NCBI GenBank assembly: GCA_000992325.1
Contig: LBTZ01000004.1
Span: 1-43,861 of the forward strand
Source: Parcubacteria group bacterium GW2011_GWD2_38_11
GTDB taxonomy: Bacteria; Patescibacteriota; Minisyncoccia; Moranbacterales; GWC2-37-73
Reading direction: 5' to 3'
DNA length: 43,861 bases
In this document: one piece after another, positions 7,941-15,354 of the stretch
Layout: every line of letters starts with the position of its first letter
Numbering within the stretch: the stretch's first letter is position 1
Translations under genes and position numbers: made by a program
The notes under the pieces: model-generated
What the model was told of the DNA's origin: nothing
The model's input: only the letters and a program-made list of their open reading frames with translations
The model's database searches: none

Positions 7941-7975
7941 AAGAGCTTAGTCAAATTAGACTAAGCTCTTTTTCT
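7941..7975 (+). terminator. Rho-independent terminator of the lipoprotein operon
   Basis: A perfect 12-bp stem AAGAGCTTAGTC (7941-7952) / GACTAAGCTCTT (7959-7970), followed by TTTCTTT. Confidence 0.9.
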
Positions 7976-8012
7976 TTACTAATTTGTATTTTTGCTATAT
8001 GTTATATGCTAT

Positions 8013-8519
8013 ATGCTATATAAATATGTAACTTCATCTTCACTTCAAACTAAAAAACTCGGCTCATTACTTGCCGAGGAACTTTGTGGTGGTGAGGTCA
8101 TTTGTTTGTCTGGCGACCTAGGCGCAGGCAAAACAACCTTCACTCAAGGATTGTTAAAGGGTTTAAAAATTAAAGGACCATACACAAGCCCTACCTTTTC
8201 TATAATTAAAGAATACAAACTAACAACAAACAACAAACAACAAACAACAAGAATGCGCTCGAAAACCAATTCGTCCGTTGTCAGTTGTCGGTTGTCAGTT
8301 GTTCGTCATATCGATGCCTATCGTATTTCTTCTAAGGATTTGCTTGAGCTTGGCTTTGAAGATTTTGCTGGCAAAGCCTGCCCGCCTGTCCGGCCAGGGG
8401 CCAGGGAAAATTCCATTACCATCATTGAATGGCTCCCCACCAGCGCGCTATGGATTAACTTCCAGTGGCTCAGTGAGAGAGAAAGAAAAATAACCTTGTC
8501 ATCAAAAAAAGAGCGCTGA
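8013..8519 (+). CDS. tsaE: tRNA threonylcarbamoyladenosine biosynthesis ATPase TsaE, with in-frame repeat insertions
   Basis: TsaE is the ATPase partner of TsaB-TsaD in making the universal t6A modification of tRNA. Visible are Walker A GDLGAGKTTF, the switch-like TSPTFSI, the HIDAYR motif and an IEW near the C-terminus. The start is uncertain: ATG 8013 lies in a repeat of GCTATAT words, TTG 7992 is an in-frame alternative, and neither has a Shine-Dalgarno sequence. Two stretches do not belong to the family. About 28 residues rich in T, N, Q, S and V sit between EYKL and HIDAYR, and about 10 residues (ACPPVRPGAR) sit between FAGK and ENSITIIEW. Both coincide with repeat DNA. The stop codon lies in the loop of the terminator hairpin. 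Confidence 0.88.
   Translation: MLYKYVTSSSLQTKKLGSLLAEELCGGEVICLSGDLGAGKTTFTQGLLKGLKIKGPYTSPTFSIIKEYKLTTNNKQQTTRMRSKTNSSVVSCRLSVVRHIDAYRISSKDLLELGFEDFAGKACPPVRPGARENSITIIEWLPTSALWINFQWLSERERKITLSSKKER
8222..8304. repeat. Simple-word inverted repeat inside tsaE
   Basis: The left arm is built of ACAACAA words and the right arm of GTTGTCA words, so they are roughly complementary. A short core (GAATGCGCTCGAAAACC) lies between. The repeat stays in frame with tsaE. Confidence 0.7.
8374..8405. repeat. GC-rich palindromic fragment inside tsaE
   Basis: GCCTGCCCGCCTGTCC followed by GGCCAGGGGCCAGGG. The beginning matches the GC-rich insert in polA (GCCTGCCCGC), and the composition is unlike the flanking gene. 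Confidence 0.55.
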
Positions 8520-8530
8520 GCTCTTTTTTT
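8504..8530 (+). terminator. Terminator enclosing the tsaE stop codon
   Basis: AAAAAAAGAGC (8504-8514) pairs with GCTCTTTTTTT (8520-8530). The five-base loop contains the TGA stop at 8517-8519. Confidence 0.85.
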
Positions 8531-8533
8531 GAT

Positions 8534-8562
8534 TTTGATATATTGTTAATATTTGCTATAAT
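8534..8562 (+). promoter_or_regulatory. Promoter of the kinase-like gene
   Basis: TTTGAT (8534-8539), 17-bp spacer, TATAAT (8557-8562), about 30 bp before the ATG. The leader is very short and has no Shine-Dalgarno sequence. Confidence 0.5.
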
Positions 8563-8596
8563 GCTTATATAAAGGCATTTTACTTATATAAAAATT

Positions 8597-9322
8597 ATGT
8601 TCGAAGAAAATCCGCTCAAAAAAATCGTTAACCACCAAGAAAATAAAGATGTTGAAAATGATCCTATTATCAAAGAGTTAATTGAAAAAATATCAGAACT
8701 TGCAAATGTCGAAAATTCTATTGGCAAAGGAATGACGGCGGAAGTTTTTATTAGTAAAACAAACCCCGATATTTGCTACAAAATAATTCACAGTGATGGA
8801 GAATATAAATTCAGACATTCTGTTTACGATGAAGGAGAACTTTTGGCAAAAGCGGAAAAAATATCAAGATCACACGGAATCAAAATTCCAAAACCATACT
8901 ATTCAATTCTAACAAAAAATCGAAATGGCGAAGAATTTGAAGTTTTAGTTATGGAACGTCTTTACGCAACAAGTATCAAAGATGCAATAACTGATGATGT
9001 AGCTGTGCCAGATAATTTTGATTTCAAGGTTTTTGCATCAAAAATTGAAAGCTTTTTTACAGAATTACACAATAAGAATATTTATCATCGCGATGCCCAT
9101 GGTGGCAACATTATGATTGAAAATGAAACAGGCATTCCTTGCATAATTGATTTTGGTGCTTCTATTGAAATGTCACTGCGATCTGAAGATCCTTATCAGC
9201 AAATAAACTTCAATGGCGAAACAGTTATATTCACTCCAGATGAACACAAAATACGGCAAGAGCTGCGTGTTAATTTAAGAGGATTTTTGTTTAAAAAATA
9301 CGGAAACAAGCACAACTTGTAA
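8597..9322 (+). CDS. Protein-kinase-like (RIO/APH-type fold) phosphotransferase
   Basis: This 241-residue protein carries the minimal kinase motifs in order: glycine loop IGKGMTAEV (42-50), putative ATP-anchoring Lys K62 in CYKII, a catalytic loop HRDAHGGN (164-171) and metal-binding DFG (185-187). The compact size and the short segment after DFG fit RIO-like, lipopolysaccharide-kinase-like or aminoglycoside-phosphotransferase-like enzymes better than large Hanks-type kinases with sensor domains. There is no membrane segment, so it is cytoplasmic. It has its own promoter just after the tsaE terminator. The substrate is unknown; position next to tsaE could hint at a Bud32-like partner role in t6A synthesis, but that is speculation. 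Confidence 0.8.
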   Translation: MFEENPLKKIVNHQENKDVENDPIIKELIEKISELANVENSIGKGMTAEVFISKTNPDICYKIIHSDGEYKFRHSVYDEGELLAKAEKISRSHGIKIPKPYYSILTKNRNGEEFEVLVMERLYATSIKDAITDDVAVPDNFDFKVFASKIESFFTELHNKNIYHRDAHGGNIMIENETGIPCIIDFGASIEMSLRSEDPYQQINFNGETVIFTPDEHKIRQELRVNLRGFLFKKYGNKHNL

Positions 9323-9336
9323 TAATATAAGAAAAC

Positions 9337-9365
9337 TTGACATTTATTTGATTATATGCTAAAAA
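9337..9365 (+). promoter_or_regulatory. Promoter of the 66-residue gene
   Basis: TTGACA (9337-9342), 17-bp spacer, TAAAAA (9360-9365). Confidence 0.55.
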
Positions 9366-9399
9366 GTATAGTCAGGTACATTCCAAGGAGGTGATAAAA

Positions 9400-9600
9400 A
9401 TGCTTAAACTAAGCTCATCTTTGCAAATGGCAGCGGAAGAAATTGCCAAAAAAATGCTGGAAAATGACATCAAGGAAAGTACTATTTCCGAAATGCCATC
9501 CTGTTTAATCTCCCAAACAAACAAATGTCCGAGCGGTTATATGAGCCTGGGAGAAATCAATGTTAAAGAAACAATTTTTTATTTGTTTCAAATGTTTTAA
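9400..9600 (+). CDS. Small unknown protein, 66 residues
   Basis: The ATG at 9400 follows AAGGAGG with an 8-nt spacing; the in-frame GTG at 9391 overlaps that sequence and is rejected. The first 35 residues look like an amphipathic helix (LQMAAEEIAKKMLEND), followed by a short part with two Cys (PSCLISQTNKCPSG) and a hydrophobic end (IFYLFQMF). No family is recognised. Promoter, ribosome binding site, reading frame and terminator are all clean, so a real translated gene is likely despite the size. It converges on the 142-residue minus-strand gene across back-to-back terminators. Confidence 0.65.
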   Translation: MLKLSSSLQMAAEEIAKKMLENDIKESTISEMPSCLISQTNKCPSGYMSLGEINVKETIFYLFQMF

Positions 9601-9637
9601 AAGGCTGTGGAATAACTTCCATAGCCTTCTTTTTTTG
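9601..9637 (+). terminator. Terminator of the 66-residue gene
   Basis: AAGGCTGTGGAA (9601-9612) pairs with TTCCATAGCCTT (9617-9628), followed by a run of T. Confidence 0.85.
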
Positions 9638-9639
9638 CA

Positions 9640-9674
9640 AAAATAAAAAGAGCGGTTTGATTAACAACCGCTCT
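9640..9674 (-). terminator. Terminator of the 142-residue gene
   Basis: On the minus strand AGAGCGGTT/AACCGCTCT (9649-9674) is followed by TTTTATTTTTG. Confidence 0.85.
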
Positions 9675-9709
9675 ATGATTTCAAAATTATCTGAAAAATT
9701 TTAACCTCT

Positions 9710-10138
9710 TTAGGCATTAGCAAAAACCATCCCTTCTGCAAAATCATCACCCCCAACATTTGGCACTATTTCTATTTTCAATCCTTGTTTATCATCTTTG
9801 GCTATTCTCATATTTCCACCTGAAACTGCCAAGAGATTGGTGACTCTGCGCAAAGCATTATCCACTGATTTTTTACTGATATTCAAGACAATAATTTGTT
9901 GATTATCAATAAAAATAGGGATTCTCATGCAAATAGACCGGGCACATCTGGTTGCAAAATCTATTATCTTCATATCATAAGCTTCTGAATTACTCAAGTC
10001 AGATAAGTTTACCTCCCAAAAACAATTCCGCTTGGCTAATTCCATAAAGACAGCTTCGCTTTCCTGTGGATTAGCAGAAACACGTATTTCCTTGCCTGCA
10101 AGCCATTCTGGACCAACAGTAACCTTTATAAATGCCAT
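9710..10138 (-). CDS. Unknown small soluble protein, 142 residues
   Basis: I do not recognise it. The ATG at 10138 follows a strong purine-rich site AAAGGGGGG. The sequence alternates predicted strands and helices (FIKVTVGPEWL; IVLNISKKSVDNALRRVTNLL; GLKIEIVPNVGGDDF) with no signal peptide or membrane segment, suggesting a compact alpha/beta cytoplasmic protein. Three Cys occur in the middle (NCFWEV, TRCARSICMR). It is a single-gene unit with its own promoter and terminator, divergent from polA. Like the other unknown genes between 4.5 and 10.1 kb, it has the strong ribosome binding site that the core genes lack. Confidence 0.72.
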   Translation of the reverse strand: MAFIKVTVGPEWLAGKEIRVSANPQESEAVFMELAKRNCFWEVNLSDLSNSEAYDMKIIDFATRCARSICMRIPIFIDNQQIIVLNISKKSVDNALRRVTNLLAVSGGNMRIAKDDKQGLKIEIVPNVGGDDFAEGMVFANA

Positions 10139-10177
10139 GGTAGCACCCCCCTTTGTTAAATAACATCATTTTAAATC

Positions 10178-10205
10178 ATTCTAATCCTCTACCGCAATTT
10201 TGCAA
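10178..10205 (-). promoter_or_regulatory. Promoter of the 142-residue gene
   Basis: On the minus strand TTGCAA (10205-10200), 16-bp spacer, TAGAAT (10183-10178). Confidence 0.45.
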
Positions 10206-10213
10206 GCAAATGT

Positions 10214-10241
10214 TTGTATTATCTCAATCCCGCGGTATACT
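10214..10241 (+). promoter_or_regulatory. Promoter of polA
   Basis: TTGTAT (10214-10219), 16-bp spacer, TATACT (10236-10241). Because the transcript would start near 10248, the upstream in-frame TTG at 10214 cannot be the start of PolA. Confidence 0.5.
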
Positions 10242-10285
10242 TAAAATATTCATTGAAAGCTCATTTTATTCAAATATTTACCCTT

Positions 10286-13057
10286 ATGACTAAAGAAAAA
10301 ATAAAAAAGAAACTCATACTTATTGATGGCAATGCTATCATCCATCGGGCGTATCATGCGTTGCCGCCGTTTACAACTAAAAAAGGCGAGTTGGTGAATG
10401 CAGTGTATGGTTTTGCCTCTACATTACTCAGTGTGATTGCCGAGTTTAAGCCGGACTACGTCGTGGCGTCTTTTGATTTGGCAGGCAAAACTTTTCGTCA
10501 TGAAAAATTCGAAGAATATAAAGCCACTAGAGTTAAAGGTGATGATGAATTGTATGCTCAAATTCCCCGAGTCAAAGAAGTGGTCAAGGCTTTCAATATT
10601 CCAATCTATGAAATGGCCGGCTTCGAAGCTGACGATGTGATCGGGACAATTGCCACGCAAATAAAAGCCAACGAAGAAGATGTTGAAACTATCATTGTCA
10701 CTGGCGATATGGATACTTTACAATTGGTAAATGACACCACGAGTGTGTACACGATGAGACGCGGGCTTTCTGATTCAATTATGTATGACAGCGAAAAAGT
10801 TTTTGCGCGCTATGGATTAAAGCCTGACCAAATTATTGATTACAAGGCACTGCGTGGTGATCCGTCTGACAACATTCCCGGGGTTAAAGGTATCGGCGAA
10901 AAAACTGCGGTTACTTTGTTACAAAAATATATTACTCTCGATGGTGTATATGAAAATATCGAGCCTGCCCGCAATGCTTCGCCCGCCCGAAACGCTTCGC
11001 ATATCGATGCGGACGGGCATAGCGATGCAGGCGGGGAGATTAAAGGTGCAGTCAAAGATAAACTGGTGCGAGACAAGGCACAAGCCTATCTCAGCAAGGA
11101 TTTGGCAACCATCGCACTTGATGTTCCTGTCACACTTGAACTAGAAAAATCAGTGCTCAAAGATTTTGATCGCGAAATAATTGTGAAGCTTTTTTCTGAA
11201 TTAAACTTTTTCAGTCTTATTAAACGATTACCTCAAGACGAAAATGCCAGCGAAGCTGTTGAAAAAACATCCGCTGGTGTTGTTGATTTCAGATATACAA
11301 TCGCAGATACAAAAAATGCTGATGAACTGATTGCAGAATTTTCTGATGCATTAGAACTTTCAATCGCAACAGAAATTAGTGAGGAAAAACTTACTGGTAT
11401 TGCAATCTCTTGGAAAACAGGACGCGCCACTTTTTTCCCAAAATCCAGTGATGCATTTCCCAAATTAAAAATTCTGTTAGAAAATCAGGAAATAAAAAAG
11501 GTTGGCTATGATTTGAAAACTATTTATAAGCAGCTTTTTACTGAGGAAATTGTGCTGGAGGGAATTTCCTTCGATGCGATGCTGGCTGCCTATGTTTTAA
11601 ACCCAGGAGAAAAACTTGATTTTGAAAAAATTATTTTTTCAGAGCTTGGAGAAGAAATTACTTTTGAAAAAAAACCAAAGGGACAACTTTCTTTGGTGGA
11701 AAATCCTGAAGACCAGCAACTTGCAAAAAATATTGTGTGTCAAAAAGCTGATTATTCCTTGAAATTAAAAATTGCTTTAGAAAAAAGAATTGCAGAAATC
11801 TCCGCAGAGCAAAAAGAAGCTGCAAAAACTGACGGGACATTGCAAACGATTTTTTCCCAAATGGAAATGCCTCTTATAAAAATCTTAGCGCAAATGGAGC
11901 TCACTGGAATTGAACTTAACACTGTTATTTTCAAGGGTATTTCAGAAAAAATTACCGGGACATTAAAAAATTTAGAGAAGGCAATCTATGATTTTGCCGG
12001 CAAAGAATTTAACATCAATTCCCCATCGCAACTTTCTGAAATTCTTTTTGTGACCTTGAATCTTCCAACGACTGATATTAAAAAAACCAAAAAAGGACTT
12101 TCAACGGGAGCAGCAGAACTTGAAAAACTTAAAGGTTCACACAAAATAATTTCCAAAATTGAAGAATACCGCGAACTTTTCAAGTTAAAAACAACTTATC
12201 TAGATGCTATTCCGAAACTTGTCGACAAAAATTCTCGCATTCACACAACATACAACCAAGCAGTGGCAGCAACAGGGCGACTTTCATCTACTGATCCTAA
12301 CCTACAAAATATTCCTATTAAAACAGAGCTTGGACAACTTTTACGTACAGCTTTTGTTGCCAAAGAAGGATACAAATTAATAAGCGCCGACTATTCTCAA
12401 ATTGATTTGCGCTGTGTAGCACACGTTTCCAATGACAAAAAGCTCATTGAAGCATTTCACAGAGGCGATGATATTCATAAACTCACCGCAGCTGAAATAA
12501 ACAAAGTTCCCCTTTCTCAGGTTACTGAAAAAATGCGCTCTAGCGCCAAAGCTCTGAATTTCGGCATTATATATGGAATGAGTTCTTTTGGCTTTTCTCA
12601 ATCCGCTGGAATTTCTCGCGAAGATGCACAAAAATTCATCAATTCATATATGGAAAACTTTTCAAACGTGGCTGAATATATGAAAGAAACGCGTGAATTT
12701 GCACGAAATAATGGGTATGTGGAAACATTGCTTGGCAGGAGACGAAATTTACACGAAATAAACTCGCCAAATTTTCAAGTTGCCGCTTCGGCAGAAAGAA
12801 TGGCTATCAATATGCCCATTCAAGGACTGGCAGCTGACATTGTAAAATTAGCTATGATTAAAACTGCCGAAGCATTTTCAAGTGATGCCGATGTGCAAAT
12901 GATTCTACAAGTGCACGATGAAATCATTCTTGAAGTTAAAACAGATAAAGCCGAAACTGTTGCAAAAAACCTCAAGGAAATTATGGAAAATGTTCATCCC
13001 CTACGCGTCCCACTAATTGTTAATGTTAGTATTGGAGACAATTGGGGAGAAATCTAA
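10286..13057 (+). CDS. polA: DNA polymerase I with an in-frame repeat insertion
   Basis: PolA fills gaps and removes RNA primers during repair and lagging-strand synthesis. From ATG 10286 (MTKEKIKKKLILIDGNA) it has 923 residues. The 5'-nuclease domain (about 1-300) shows FEADDVIGT, TGDMDTLQLV and GDPSDNIPGVKGIGEKTA. The middle domain (about 330-520) resembles the 3'-5' exonuclease fold, but the catalytic DxE motif reads IATEIS, so proofreading is probably lost, as in many PolA proteins. The polymerase domain has motif A SADYSQIDLR, motif B RSSAKALNFGIIYGMSS and motif C QVHDE. A stretch rich in Ala, Asn, Asp and Gly at about 226-250 falls on GC-rich palindromic DNA and is absent from ordinary family members. 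The start has no Shine-Dalgarno sequence. Confidence 0.96.
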   Translation: MTKEKIKKKLILIDGNAIIHRAYHALPPFTTKKGELVNAVYGFASTLLSVIAEFKPDYVVASFDLAGKTFRHEKFEEYKATRVKGDDELYAQIPRVKEVVKAFNIPIYEMAGFEADDVIGTIATQIKANEEDVETIIVTGDMDTLQLVNDTTSVYTMRRGLSDSIMYDSEKVFARYGLKPDQIIDYKALRGDPSDNIPGVKGIGEKTAVTLLQKYITLDGVYENIEPARNASPARNASHIDADGHSDAGGEIKGAVKDKLVRDKAQAYLSKDLATIALDVPVTLELEKSVLKDFDREIIVKLFSELNFFSLIKRLPQDENASEAVEKTSAGVVDFRYTIADTKNADELIAEFSDALELSIATEISEEKLTGIAISWKTGRATFFPKSSDAFPKLKILLENQEIKKVGYDLKTIYKQLFTEEIVLEGISFDAMLAAYVLNPGEKLDFEKIIFSELGEEITFEKKPKGQLSLVENPEDQQLAKNIVCQKADYSLKLKIALEKRIAEISAEQKEAAKTDGTLQTIFSQMEMPLIKILAQMELTGIELNTVIFKGISEKITGTLKNLEKAIYDFAGKEFNINSPSQLSEILFVTLNLPTTDIKKTKKGLSTGAAELEKLKGSHKIISKIEEYRELFKLKTTYLDAIPKLVDKNSRIHTTYNQAVAATGRLSSTDPNLQNIPIKTELGQLLRTAFVAKEGYKLISADYSQIDLRCVAHVSNDKKLIEAFHRGDDIHKLTAAEINKVPLSQVTEKMRSSAKALNFGIIYGMSSFGFSQSAGISREDAQKFINSYMENFSNVAEYMKETREFARNNGYVETLLGRRRNLHEINSPNFQVAASAERMAINMPIQGLAADIVKLAMIKTAEAFSSDADVQMILQVHDEIILEVKTDKAETVAKNLKEIMENVHPLRVPLIVNVSIGDNWGEI
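10963..11036. repeat. GC-rich palindromic element inside polA
   Basis: GCCTGCCCGC near the left end is loosely complementary to GCAGGCGGGG at the right end. CCCGCCCGAAAC and GCGGACGGGC lie inside. It is much richer in GC than polA around it and has no stop in the coding frame. It sits in the 5'-nuclease domain, between the YENIE and GAVKDKLV segments. Confidence 0.75.
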
Positions 13058-13067
13058 AACAGGTACG

Positions 13068-13157
13068 TAGGAATTAGGAATTAGTAATTAGAAAAAACTC
13101 CTGCGCTACATAGTGTATTATTTCTGCAACACCCTACAACCTAATTCCTAATTCCTA
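13068..13157. repeat. AATTAGG-word inverted repeat between polA and mutM
   Basis: A perfect 17-bp inverted repeat: TAGGAATTAGGAATTAG (13068-13084) against 13141-13157. Each arm is itself a tandem of AATTAGG. The spacer of 56 bp is unrelated. Confidence 0.85.
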
Positions 13158-13169
13158 CTAAGCTATCCC

Positions 13170-13988
13170 ATGCCTGAACTTCCGGAAGTACAAACTATCG
13201 TGAATGATTTGCAAATATTGACCGGTGATACAATCACTGGTTTTTGGACAGATTTTGAAAAGGCTATCAAAACAAGGAACTTCAAAAAAGCACTTGTAGG
13301 AGAAAAAATAAAGAGCATTAAGCGCTTGAGTAAAAATATTGTAATTGAATTGTCCAGTAATAATGCTATTATCATTCATTTAAAAATGACGGGGAAACTC
13401 CTGATTAACAAACAAGTCTCAACAAACAACTTACAACAAAAGCATTTGCATCACATTTTTTCTTTGAAAAAAAATAATGCTTTAGTTTTTTCTGACATAC
13501 GAAAATTTGCGACACTTGAACTGATAAGCCGTGATAAACTTTCTGAAATCGAAAAAACCAAGGGGGTTGATCCTTTTTCTAAAGATTTCACTCTTGAAAC
13601 TTTTTCGAAAATTATCACCAAGCATAAAAATAAAAACATTAAAAGTATTTTAATGAATCAAGCCGCTATCGCTGGAATTGGAAATATTTATGCCTCGGAA
13701 ATTCCATATGATGCCAAATTAAACCCTATGCGAAAACTTTCCAGTCTTACTAGCACTGAGATTAGGCTCTTGCATCATTCTATTTTAAAAATACTAACAA
13801 AAGCCATCGAAATGAGAGGCACCTCAATCAGTGATTATAGGGATGCAAATGGCAAAAAGGGCGGCTTTCAAAATCAATTAAAAGTATATGGAAAAGCTGG
13901 CAAGAAGTGCCACAAATGTGATACAATAATCGCAAAGGAAACTGTTGAACAGCGAAGCACTTTTTACTGTCCAACTTGCCAAAAATAA
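13170..13988 (+). CDS. mutM: Formamidopyrimidine-DNA glycosylase (Fpg/MutM)
   Basis: This bifunctional glycosylase/AP lyase removes oxidised purines such as 8-oxoguanine. At 272 residues it is of normal length. The N-terminal catalytic MPELPEV (Pro after processing, Glu3) fixes the start at 13170. The DNA-contacting Lys region (RLSKNIVIEL), the helix-two-turn-helix NQAAIAGIGNIYASE and the C-terminal zinc finger (CHKC and CPTC around residues 247-270) are present. A short Asn/Gln-rich stretch after MTGKLL (NKQVSTNNLQQ) falls on CAACAAAC-like DNA and could be a small repeat-derived insertion. It follows polA in a DNA-repair neighbourhood. Confidence 0.95.
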   Translation: MPELPEVQTIVNDLQILTGDTITGFWTDFEKAIKTRNFKKALVGEKIKSIKRLSKNIVIELSSNNAIIIHLKMTGKLLINKQVSTNNLQQKHLHHIFSLKKNNALVFSDIRKFATLELISRDKLSEIEKTKGVDPFSKDFTLETFSKIITKHKNKNIKSILMNQAAIAGIGNIYASEIPYDAKLNPMRKLSSLTSTEIRLLHHSILKILTKAIEMRGTSISDYRDANGKKGGFQNQLKVYGKAGKKCHKCDTIIAKETVEQRSTFYCPTCQK

Positions 13989-14010
13989 ATTCATAATACA
14001 AATTATGCAA

Positions 14011-14090
14011 ATATAATGCTAATACGCAAATATGCAAATAAATTCATTTGCATATACGCATCATTCGCATTAATTCGCGTATTCGTATCA
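14011..14090. repeat. Inverted repeat of CGCAAATATGCAAAT words
   Basis: TATGCAAAT (14031-14039) faces ATTTGCATA (14046-14054), and AATACGC (14021-14027) faces GCGTATT (14077-14083). The region immediately precedes the DUF3048 start codon. Confidence 0.7.
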
Positions 14091-14097
14091 TAATCAA

Positions 14098-15204
14098 ATG
14101 AACAGAAAACAAACAGGTATCATTGTCCTGGTGGCTATGATAATTGTAGGGGCAATTTTTTATTTCACCAAAGGAAATAAAACTGCCAATGTAAAACAAA
14201 TCCAAATAAACGGTACCTCCGAGCAACAATCAACAACTCCAGCTAATTCTGGCGATGTTAGCCCTATTTCAGGTCTTACTTGCGCCAACTGGAACAAGCG
14301 CTCTTTCGCTGTAATGCAACCAGCCGACGTGTCTGCTCGTCCTCTTGCAGGACTTTCCCAAGCTGATATGGTAGTTGAAATGGTTGCTGTTTATGGCAGC
14401 ATCACTCGCTTGATGGGTGTGTATGGATGCAACACGCCAGAAGAAGTTGGCTCACTACGAAGTGCACGCCATGATTTTGTACATCTTGCAAAAAGTTTTG
14501 ATTCTATTTATGTTCATTGGGGGAGAGCTGATATTGAAGAATTCAAAAACGTTCTAAACAGCGGCATTATTGATGATATGAATTGCAATAATGATGCTGG
14601 AAAATCAGCAGGTCAGTATTGTTTCCGCAAAGAAGCTGAAGGAAATATGCGAGGAGTTGATACTGGCTACGCAAAATTCGCCAGTTTGATTGAAGGAGCC
14701 AAAGCTTTTGGATATAGCACAGAAAACAAATTTGTTGGATATCCTCATCAAGTTGAAGCAGCTCTCGATCAACGCCCAAATGGAGGAAATCTTCGCGTCG
14801 CATATGCAAAACCATTTGACGTCGAATATGACTACGACAAAGAAAGCAACTCGTATTTCAGAACTTGGGGTGGTGTTGCCGACACCGACAGAAACAACAA
14901 ACAAAAGATCGCACCAAAAAATGTTGTTGTGATGATTGCTGATGCAGCGCCAATCAAAGTTGGCGAACAATATGCAAACGTACAGATTGGTGATCCATGG
15001 TTTGATCAAAATGACTCAGGCAGCGCCTTTTTCTATCTGAATGGACAGCAATATAAAGGGTCCTGGAAAAAAGACAAGACCAAAATAGACAGCAAACTAT
15101 TTTTCTTTGACGAACAAGGACAAGAAATAAAATTCGTGCCAGGACAAATTTGGGTTGACATCATCGACCCAGGTCAAGCGCTAAGATGGACACCGGCAGC
15201 ATAG
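14098..15204 (+). CDS. DUF3048 (YerB-like) membrane-anchored extracytoplasmic protein
   Basis: This 368-residue protein has an N-terminal transmembrane anchor (about 7-24), a Ser/Thr/Asn-rich linker and then the DUF3048 domain. Recognisable family stretches are RSFAVMQPADVSARPLAGLSQ, SITRLMGVYG, GSLRSARHDFVHLA and VHWGRAD, with a C-terminal subdomain containing WVDIIDPG. The B. subtilis homologue YerB is a lipoprotein of unclear role; here the anchor is a helix, since no lipobox is seen. It probably acts outside the membrane. No operon partner is evident, as simple-word repeats lie on both sides. The start ATG lacks a Shine-Dalgarno sequence. Confidence 0.88.
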   Translation: MNRKQTGIIVLVAMIIVGAIFYFTKGNKTANVKQIQINGTSEQQSTTPANSGDVSPISGLTCANWNKRSFAVMQPADVSARPLAGLSQADMVVEMVAVYGSITRLMGVYGCNTPEEVGSLRSARHDFVHLAKSFDSIYVHWGRADIEEFKNVLNSGIIDDMNCNNDAGKSAGQYCFRKEAEGNMRGVDTGYAKFASLIEGAKAFGYSTENKFVGYPHQVEAALDQRPNGGNLRVAYAKPFDVEYDYDKESNSYFRTWGGVADTDRNNKQKIAPKNVVVMIADAAPIKVGEQYANVQIGDPWFDQNDSGSAFFYLNGQQYKGSWKKDKTKIDSKLFFFDEQGQEIKFVPGQIWVDIIDPGQALRWTPAA

Positions 15205-15211
15205 TGCTTGC

Positions 15212-15352
15212 AATTTTCAATGATCAATTTACAATTTACAATAAATTCGCTATTCTAGCGAAATAAAAAAATCAACTTGAAGTTTTTCTTGTTTAAAAAT
15301 TGATAAATTGAAAATTCAATGAAAATTGTGAATTGAAAATTGAAAATTATTT
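15212..15352. repeat. Inverted repeat of TTTACAATT / AATTGAAAA words
   Basis: The left part repeats CAATTTTCAA and CAATTTACAA; the right part repeats TTGAAAATT. The arms are complementary word by word. A small hairpin TTCGC/GCGAA (15246-15262) lies inside. The right arm runs to the holA start codon. Confidence 0.7.
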
Positions 15353-15354
15353 GT

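Noticed and set aside
13068-13157. CRISPR array
   Set aside because: The repeats are short tandem words arranged as one inverted pair, with no regular spacers and no cas genes in the window.
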